From CAYJXK01 sp964374115 (GTDB lineage Bacteria > Patescibacteriota > Patescibacteriia > Magasanikbacterales > UBA922): DNA of 50,750 nt. Of this stretch, positions 18,001 through 25,800 are shown piece after piece; position 1 is the stretch's first letter; each line of letters starts with the position of its first letter. The position numbers and the translations under genes are program-made. Location: NCBI GenBank assembly GCA_964374115.1, contig CAYJXK010000003.1, positions 1 to 50,750 on the forward strand. Direction: 5' to 3'. The notes under the pieces are model-generated. The model searched no databases. It was given only the letters and a program-made list of their open reading frames with translations, and was not told where the DNA came from.

Positions 18001-18907
18001 GCCCAAGCGAGCGGCCGTCCTTGCCGATGTCGCAGGGACAGTTGAAATTCAAGACGCGGACGGAAAAATTATCACAGGGCCGACAGGCAGAAAGATCTTT
18101 GAAGGACGACGAGGACAAAAAATTATTTCTGTCCATTTTGAAGGCATTGATGAAATGAAAATCGCAGTCAAAAAAGAAGATGAAATCAAAGTAAAAGACG
18201 GAGAAAAAGTGAAAAAGGGTGATACACTCATGGTTCGGGGAACATCTGGGGAAGATGTCGAGGCGAAATACGCGGGCAAAGTGAGTCTTGGAGATGAAGC
18301 ATTGATCTTGAGCTATGAAGGCCGCCATACACGAGAATATATTATTCCTCTTGGATACAAGCTTTGGGTCAAAGATGGCGATACGGTGCAAAAAGGGGAT
18401 CAGCTCACTGAGGGAAGTATTGACTTACAAGAACTCTTTGACCTAAAAGGTAGAGACGCGGTGCAACGATATATCCTTTCTGAAATTCAGGAAATTTACG
18501 CGTCTCAAGGACAGCGGCTGAATGACAAACATATCGAAATCATTATTCGCCAGATGTTTAGTCGTATCTATGTCGAGGATCCTGGCGATACGGATTTGTT
18601 GCCTGGAGAGATAGTGGAAAAGGCGCAGATTACGTCTGTCAATGACGTGGCAGGCACAGAAAAAAAGAAAGAGGCAGGAGGGCGAGAGCTGTTTCTCGGT
18701 ATTAGTAAAATTTCTCTCTCGACTCAGAGTTTCTTATCCGCCGCGTCGTTCCAAGAAACGTCCAAGGTGCTCATCAATGCGGCGATTACTGGGAAAATTG
18801 ATACTCTCACCGGGCTCAAAGAAAATGTGATCATCGGCCGACTGATTCCGGCAGGGTCTGGATTTCGAGGAAGTGAAGAACCTGTGGGTGTTGAAGCAAA
18901 AGAATAA
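15002..18907 (+). CDS. rpoC: DNA-directed RNA polymerase subunit beta'
   Basis: A 1,301-residue beta' subunit, co-transcribed with rpoB. The first zinc site is C64, C66, C79 and C82. The catalytic magnesium loop NADFDGD has its aspartates at 522, 524 and 526. The second zinc site is C856, C927, C934 and C937. The trigger-loop region GEPGTQLTMRTFHLGG is intact, and the C-terminal clamp motif GLKENVIIGRLIPAGSGF is present. A coiled-coil insertion rich in Lys and Glu lies at about residues 145-220 (KKEYKGKQKQIENEYAQKL), as found in many Patescibacteria and Gram-positive beta' subunits. An intrinsic terminator follows immediately. Confidence 0.98.
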   Translation: MNRETLHFTDFDAISLRVASPETIRRWSHGEVTKPETINYRTQKPEKGGLFAEEIFGPTKDWECYCGKYKKIRYKGIVCDKCGVEVTHSIVRRDRMGHIELSAPTSHIWFLRSIPSKIGLMLDVSIQALEKVIYFASFIITSINTQGIQEVAQEIKKEYKGKQKQIENEYAQKLAVLEGKEGVKARDALAKERDRKLAELEKDVIGAQKDLKDLRVQNIVSENRYQELALRYGHLFDADIGAAAVRSLLERLNLPDTIERLEEEIKKSKGAKRDRLVRRVKLIKSLYKNNLRPEWMILTNLPVIPPDLRPMVALDGGRFATSDLNDLYRRVINRNNRLKRLLELNAPEVICRNERRMLQEAVDALIDNNARASKTVTASTGQKRLLRSLADILKGKQGRFRQNLLGKRVDYSGRSVIVVGPKLNIDECGLPKRMALELFKPFVMAEIIQREFAHNVRSASRFIESNASEVWDILEALTNKTRVLLNRAPTLHRLGIQSFRPRLVEGKAIQLHPLVCPAFNADFDGDQMAVHLPLTEEAKWEAEHLMAAERNILKPATGSPVTTPQQDIAFGCYYLTKYREDDTAEAKNFFASEQAAHFAYKNRLINLKERIVIRFTDLAKFPTDTGSRIETSVGRLFFNEILPDKLPYYNEAITKKHLSAIIQRLLELYGQEETARVLDKMKDLGFKYITKSGYSLGMDDFGHIAEKSTLLREGDSEIQMVEEQYQEGLLTDSERHAKVLEIWAGVKDRILSHNKEALNKDGPVFAMIDSGARGSWGQLGQVIGMKGLVASPSGEIIELPVKGNFKEGFDVLEFFISSHGTRKGLSDTALRTANAGYLTRRLVDVAQDVVVTIEDCGDAIGEVFTRAQSEQMGEKLSERVMGRFVVADVKHKRKTLVKAGEVITEKSTREIEENGVEIVHVRSVLQCRLPKGVCVKCYGYDLALNAIVKKGIAVGIIAAQSIGEPGTQLTMRTFHLGGVAGGGDITQGLPRVEELFEARKPKRAAVLADVAGTVEIQDADGKIITGPTGRKIFEGRRGQKIISVHFEGIDEMKIAVKKEDEIKVKDGEKVKKGDTLMVRGTSGEDVEAKYAGKVSLGDEALILSYEGRHTREYIIPLGYKLWVKDGDTVQKGDQLTEGSIDLQELFDLKGRDAVQRYILSEIQEIYASQGQRLNDKHIEIIIRQMFSRIYVEDPGDTDLLPGEIVEKAQITSVNDVAGTEKKKEAGGRELFLGISKISLSTQSFLSAASFQETSKVLINAAITGKIDTLTGLKENVIIGRLIPAGSGFRGSEEPVGVEAKE

Positions 18908-18908
18908 A

Positions 18909-18945
18909 AAAATTCCCTCGCCAATTCGGCGGGGGATTTTGTATT
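18909..18945 (+). terminator. Intrinsic terminator after rpoC
   Basis: CCCTCGCC-AATTC-GGCGGGGG hairpin (one mismatch) flanked by A residues and followed by ATTTTGTATTT, starting just after the rpoC stop codon. Confidence 0.8.
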
Positions 18946-18996
18946 TCTCGGTTCTTGTATTATCAACAGTAAACAGATGGATTCTAAAACAACAAT

Positions 18997-19476
18997 ATGC
19001 GTATTTTAGGTATTGATCCAGGATTTGGACGGATGGGCTACGGTGTCATCGAGGGAGAGCGGGATACGTGGCGTGCGCTCACCTATGGGTGTGTCAGCAC
19101 AAAGGCGGGCACACCATTTGTGGATCGGCTCGAACAGATATATAGAAAGCTCACTGCAATTATCTCTCAATATGCACCAGATCTGTCCTCGGTGGAAGAG
19201 CTCTTTTTTTATACCAATGTGAAAACAGCGATTCAGGTGGGGCAAGCCCGGGGAGTTATTCTTCTGATCCTGCGTCAATCCCATATCCCGATTCAGGAAT
19301 TTACGCCGCTCGAGGTGAAGCAAGCAATCACCAATTATGGCCACGCGGATAAGACGCAGATTCAAAAAATGGTTCGATTTTTTTTACATATGAATTCCAC
19401 GCTCTTACTTCAAGATGACGCGGCTGATGCGCTGGCTCTGGCGCTTACCGCGGGTTTTTCCTTCCGGAGTCATTGA
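18997..19476 (+). CDS. ruvC: Holliday junction endodeoxyribonuclease RuvC
   Basis: A 159-residue RuvC, the dimeric nuclease that resolves Holliday junctions with RuvAB. The four acidic catalytic residues are visible: D7 in GIDPG, E67 in the SSVEELFF segment, and D141 and D144 in the DDAADALALAL helix. The N-terminus MRILGIDPGFGRMGYGV is typical, and the length is normal for the family. It stands alone after rpoC, about 23 kb from ruvA, so the usual ruvCAB cluster is split. ruvB is not in the window. A palindromic family A element begins 4 bp after its stop codon. Confidence 0.97.
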   Translation: MRILGIDPGFGRMGYGVIEGERDTWRALTYGCVSTKAGTPFVDRLEQIYRKLTAIISQYAPDLSSVEELFFYTNVKTAIQVGQARGVILLILRQSHIPIQEFTPLEVKQAITNYGHADKTQIQKMVRFFLHMNSTLLLQDDAADALALALTAGFSFRSH

Positions 19477-19480
19477 GATT

Positions 19481-19655
19481 GAACTCATAGCGAGTTTCCG
19501 TGTTTTTTGCGCTCTCCCAAGCGCCATTCAGTCACTTTTTCTTTGTCTGCAACTCTGTGGGTCATATCCGACTGTATGGCGGGGTCGAGAGCGGGTTTTG
19601 GAGGCAAAGAAAAAGTGATGGGATGGCGCGAGAGGAAAAAACTCGATATGAGTTC
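19481..19655. mobile_element. MITE-like element, family A copy (175 bp palindrome)
   Basis: Ends GAACTCATAGCGAGTTT and AAACTCGATATGAGTTC are inverted repeats with one mismatch. The arms continue inward as an imperfect palindrome (CTCTC..GCGCCATTCAGTCAC with its partner GTGATGGGATGGCGCGAGAG, and CTTTTTCTTTG with CAAAGAAAAAG). The right arm carries the family hallmark GCGGGTTTTGGAGG. Related copies are at 11118, 30156 and 42349. The rest of the interval 19656-19842 holds one perfect DnaA box (TTATCCACA, 19727-19735) and a small CTGTCT/AGACAG hairpin, but no gene. Confidence 0.75.
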
Positions 19656-19842
19656 GATGATAGCAAACGCGAAAGTCATAAAGATGTGTCCGCTCTGTCT
19701 CAGACAGGACGCTTGAAAGAGCGTATTTATCCACAGCCACATGGTAAAGAAAGGAGAAGAGTGGTAAAATTATCTAAAGGAACGTTTTGAAAAATTGACT
19801 ACCAACTTCAGAAGTTATCTTTTTATTTTTTTTATTATGTTT

Positions 19843-22800
19843 ATGAGAAAATTTTCGAAATTTTTTTCATTGTGTATTGTTCTCGCTCTCTTTTTTTCTT
19901 TGAGCTTTACCGCGCTATTCCCCTCGAGAGTAGACGCGGCAATTATAGCAACCGGCCCGAATGAACTTATTCCTTCTGGAGGTATGCACCTACCAGCAAG
20001 TGGTTTTGACTCACCGATTCTCAAATTTTCCTTAACGCAAAGCGCGGGAGAGACACTTTCTAGCGTGGCGCTCACGATTACCAATAATGCGAGTAGCACG
20101 GTGACCAATAATGCGCTCGCTGATCATATTGATTTTCTGGCAGTGTATCGGGATACGAATGGCAACAATTTTTTTGATCCGCAATCCGATCTTTTGGCTG
20201 GCACACAGAGTATCGTGAAAGTCGCGACATCGACCACTGTTATTTCGACAGGGAGCAATAACACGATCGCGAGTACTGGCGGTTTGCCTACCACATTTTT
20301 TGTCACAGTAAAGACAGACAGCACATGGATCGCTCCAGACGCATTCAAAGTGAATATGGCCGCGAATGGTATCGTGACATCCGCAAATTCACCGACTGTC
20401 ACAGCGCTCACAGGACTCAATGCGGTTGACGCGCAAACCCAAAGTGGGGGTGGCATGGGGGGATTCGGCGTGCAGAAAGTTATATTCGTCAGCAGTAAAG
20501 TTGTCGATGTCATTTTTACAGACTTGCTTGATCTGAATGCCGGACAGACCACTTCAACAGCCAATTATACATTTACTGGAACAGGAGCCGCCTCGGTCAC
20601 TTCTGTTATTGTCCTCCCAGACAATAAAACAGTTCGTGTGATTGCGGCTGATAGCGCCGCGCTGGTCGGGACAGGAGGTTCTCATATCACTGTGAGCACG
20701 AATGTCAAAAATCATCAAGGAATTCCAAATTCAAGCTCTGCCACCATGCCTCTATTTGATGGGTTTCAGCCCCTGGTGATCTCAGAGATCAAAGTAGGCA
20801 CTGCCACAGATCCGTTTGATGAGTTTATTGAAATTTATAATCGCTCAGGTGGTGCGGTTCCGACGAGTACCATGAAACTGCATTTTGTGAATGTTGATGG
20901 AACAGTTGATGTCAATGTTCCGCTTACCTTTTTGAATTTTGTCACGAATACCCCGGCCAATGGTTTTTTTCTTATTGCTCCGGTGACTTCTCCCGCGTCT
21001 ACGACTGCTGATGCGGTATATACCACGTCATCGATTCGTTCACTCGTGCCAAATGGCGGCGCGTATTTGAGCACGAATGTCGCCTCTTCGACAGGCGTGT
21101 TGGATCGCGTTTGTTGGGGGTCGCATACTCCTACGACAGACTGTGAAGGAGCCGCGGCGCCAAGCATTGGAAACAATGGCACCTCTCTTGAGCGAAAAGC
21201 GAATAATAGCTCTACGCCAGCAACCATGGAGGGCGGGTCTGACGCGGCGAACGGCAATGGAACTGATACACAAAATAATGTTTTTGATTTTGTGGTTCGT
21301 GGAACACCACAGCCGCAATCTACCGGTATTCCGACCGGACAGAGCGCATTGTTTAGCGAGACGCCTGGAGGTGGATTTTGGGGAGCAGGAAATCAGGCGC
21401 CCAAGATTCAGCACGTATCTGTCTTTAGCGCTACCACGAATACGCTATTTAGCGTGATTGCTCGTATGACAGATGACGGAGGAGATCTCACGCCTAGTAA
21501 GACACAGCTCATCCTTTGCACCACGAGCGCGGCCACATGCACACCAGCTTCTTCCACGCCTATTTTTGGGACGAGTATTGGCGCTGGATGGTTCAAATTT
21601 AGTAGCACATCAACCACGTGGGGATTGAACAGAACTCTACTCAAGTATTATTTGCAGGCAACCGATTCTGCCCCTACTCCAAAGACGCAAGTATTTACCA
21701 ATGATCCGAGTTTTGACACCGTCACGTTTGATACAACGAGCAACGGTATTCAAAGTGGGACGCTCCAACAGAGTAAATCCCTTGGGGTCACTCTTTCATC
21801 TGGCAACCTTGGAAGCGCGTCTCTTATCGGAAGTGTGAAAGATAGTTCAAGCGTAGGCATTGGTGGTGCCACAGTATGGCTGGAAGGCACGCAATTCGCG
21901 GCAACCACAGCCAACGATGGGTCATTCAGTTTTGCGAATGTTGGACCATCAGGAGGGAAACAATTGCGTGTTGCGAAAGATGGCTATGGGGATCAAGTAT
22001 CATCTATCTTTGTCCCGCCATCAGGGTTCGTGAATTTGCCGGTTACCACTCTTTTTGGCGGCACTGTGGGGTCTGGAGGCGATTTTAGCCAACCCAAAGT
22101 GATCAATAGCAATCCTCCCATGAACGCGACTGGTTTCCCGACCCAAGGACCAGGTGGCGGAGCACCCTCAATTATACTGAATTTCAACAAAGCCATGTCA
22201 ACATCCACTATTCTTATTGATAATAGCAACAATAATACCACTGCTGCCGCGACAATTTATCTCACGGAAGCCGGGAGTCAGACGAAAATATCCTCTACTG
22301 TTACTATCGCGTCCAATCAGACACAGGTCACGATAACGCCTGCGGCAGCACTGACAGTAGGCAAGGGCTACACCCTCTTTGTGACTCCTGGAGCCAAAGA
22401 CACAGCAGGCAATCCAGTGTCAGGAAATGGTGGCGGTGGACAGTTTGTGCTTATGTTTTCGACCACTGGTCAGTTTTTCTCTAACTTTTCCGAAATTGGA
22501 GGAGGGGGATCGACCTTTGGTCAAGGGAGCGCGTTTCCACCATTTGTGAAAGGCAGTATGCCAGCGCCAGGCGCGCAAAATATCGCGCTGAATGCGAAAT
22601 TTTTTATCACCTTTTCCGAGGCCATGCAGGATACATCCGTGAACAAATCCAAAGTCGTTCTGTATAGTGTTTCCAGTCCATTTACCTCAAATGAAACCAA
22701 ATCTGAAATCGCCACCACGAACAGTTTTGATACGACAGGAAAGATTCTTATTCTTACTCCAACCGTAAATTTGGGGTCTAAAGGGCATTATCGCATCGAG

Positions 22801-25800
22801 GTCTTGGGTGGAATCACATCCTCCAAAGGAGTGCCGCTTGGCAATCCTGGGGCAACGGGATTCTCATCAAATAGCGCATACAAAACTGATTTTGATGTTG
22901 GTTCTTCGACTGATACCACTGCTCCAGTAGTCGTTGGTACTATTCCATCTGCCTCTGCGACAGGGGCATCCACTGTCAATCCTATTGTCATCAACTTTTC
23001 AGAAGTGATGGATCCTTCCACAATTTCCGATTCCACTATTTCAGTCAAGCTTGGATCGAGCGCAGTGGACGGGACGCTCACCTATGACCCGATGGCATGG
23101 ACAGCAAAATTTGTCCCGACCTATTCCCTCACTGCTCTGAGTAATTATACGATTACGATCACGACAGGCGTAAAGGATTTGGCCGGCAACGCGCTAGCGG
23201 CGGAGTCTTTGCGTACGTTTACCACAGGAAACGCGGATAGCACGCAACCGGTCCTCATGTCAGCTCAAGGCAATGATTTTGCGCTCAAAATAAACTTCTC
23301 CAAGCCAATGCTTTCTGTGCCAACGAGTGATCTGAATGGCGCGAGCAGTGTGCTTACCAAGGAAAATTATACGCTTCATATTGTGAATTCTGTTGGTGCG
23401 GTACAAGGATCAGCATTGCTTTTGACCGGGGCCACACTAAGCTATGATGCTCCTATGAAGAGTGTGACGATCACAGGGCTTCCAAGCATTGGAGGATTTA
23501 GCGCTGGAAGTACGCTCATACGTGTGACAGTGACTAGTACCAAAGATATTGGGTTCAATACGATTGCCAATGGATTCAATGTCGCGACATCTACCGCTCA
23601 ATCGAGTTCGATGGGCGGGGGCTTCTTTGGCGGAGGCGGTCCGGTGCAAGATGGCAGTGGCAATATCATCCAAGGTGGTGGTTTTGGTCCACCTCCGACC
23701 GAGATGTCATCATTCAAAGGGGGGGGATTCAATATCGGATTTATTCCAAGCGCGAAAGCATTTCCATTCAATTCAATGGCAGGAGTGAGCACAAATTACG
23801 CGATAGAAGTGCCTATCTCCACACAAATTCCCGCGGGGGGAAAGGTGTGTGTCACATTTCCGGAAGGAACCGATGTGACCAATGCCAAGAAAGATGCCAT
23901 GAGTCCAAAAAATAATGATATCAATGGGCCAGGCACTGGGACAGTGGTATTCGCGACGAGCGAAGGGACACTCCCGAGCGGGTGGGTCACCGGTGGGCAG
24001 TCGAGTGATGGAGTTATTGTCAATATTTCTTCGTATAGTGTTTGCGCGATTTTGGGGGCAGTCGCGACTCGTTCCGAAGGAGGAGACACGCATGATTTTG
24101 TCAATCTCGATCTCGCGCAAATTGTGAATTCGAGCATTGTGACCGGGATTGGCACTTCTGGGAATGCGGCGAGTATTGAGACACGCAAAGGCGATGACAC
24201 GGTGCTTGAAAATTTTACGTCTGGATCTTTCTTTACCACTCAAGGGGGAAATTATACTGTCCGAGGACGGGTGCTCGCTGGAGCCACAGGTCTGGATGGA
24301 GTCAATGTCTTTCTCATGTCGCCTATGACAGGTCCACAGTCGACAACGACAGCAACTGGTCGCTTTAATGCTCAGGCTGGTGAGTTTCTGTTCCAGACAC
24401 TTGTCACAAGTAGCTACATGTTGGGTATTGATCAATATTTCAAAGTAGGAGCAACGAACTACACCTCAGGCGTCCCCATCCCAGTCAATGTGAATAATAC
24501 GACATGCCCCACAACGATCTGTTCGAACAATATCAGTGTGGCAGATGCTTCGACTGGCGCAACAGTGACCATCAGCATCAGCGGAACATTCAGTAACGAT
24601 GCAGTTGATATTTTTGCCAGCGGTCCGAATGGATTTCGAATAGTGACGACGACGTTGAATGGCACTCTTACCAATAATACAGCGAATTCGATCAAATTGA
24701 ACGCGAATGGCAGTTGGTTTGTGGGATTTGGTCCGGCGATGCAGGGTGGCATGTTTTCACAGAGTGGGCCGACAAATCCTCCAGGCTGGATTATTCCAAA
24801 GCCGAAACAAGTCATTGTGAGCGGGTGTCCTGGTGCATGCGCGGTGTCCCCGGGAACGGTTGCTTTCAATGTATCCACCGCGGACAAGACCGTCAAATTC
24901 ATCGTGAAAGATCAGACAACTTCCAAAATAGGGCAAGCGCATGTATCCGCCTACTCCCCAGGACTTGGTGTCGGCAATGATACAATCGTAAATGCCGATG
25001 GCACAGGATCGCTCAAGCTTTCGTATGGCACGTTCAAAGTATCTGCCAACGTTTCAGGCATGCTACCAGGGGCTGAGCGTTCGATCCTTGTGAAGAGCGA
25101 TGGCGGCGCAGACAAAGTATTCATTGACGGATCATCAACCGGTATTGCCCTTTCGTCTATGGCAAATACTGATCTTGTTCTTACCATCTCGAAGCCTTCA
25201 TATACTATTTCTGGGAAAGTGACTGATGGAACGAACGCGATTTCAAATGCGCCAGTATTTGGTTTTCGCACTGATGGGCAAGGCCATACACAGACGTTTA
25301 CGAATTCGTCTGGTGAATATTCACTCTATGTGAATAATGGCATTTGGAAAATAGGCGTGATGTTGCCTGAACATGGGAGACTAGAAAAGACTGTCACGAT
25401 TTCCGGCGCAAGCGCTAGCAATCAAAACTTCGAGCCAGATACGTCTTCGGTGACTTACGCGTCATTGACCAAGAGTGTAATCTTTGATACAAATGGCGAT
25501 GGGGTGTACGTGGTAGCAGATGATCAAGAAGTCAATAATGCCACAGTTATCATTCGTGGGACAACAGGAGATTTCAACAATGATGGTGATACATCAGATA
25601 CGGGAGAAGGCACTGTCTTTATCAACACGATTATCACAGATACGAATGGAAGCTCCACCTTCAAACTCCCTCCAGGGACATTCACCATGGAAGCATGGTC
25701 ACCTACGTATGGAAATATCTCGTCATCATCCATAGCCACAACCATTGTGGTAAACAGCGCTGGGACGATTACCCAACAACCTGCGGATATTCTTGCCCAG

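Noticed and set aside
11232..19735. DnaA boxes as a replication origin
   Set aside because: Only two isolated perfect boxes, about 8.5 kb apart, with no dnaA, dnaN or box cluster.
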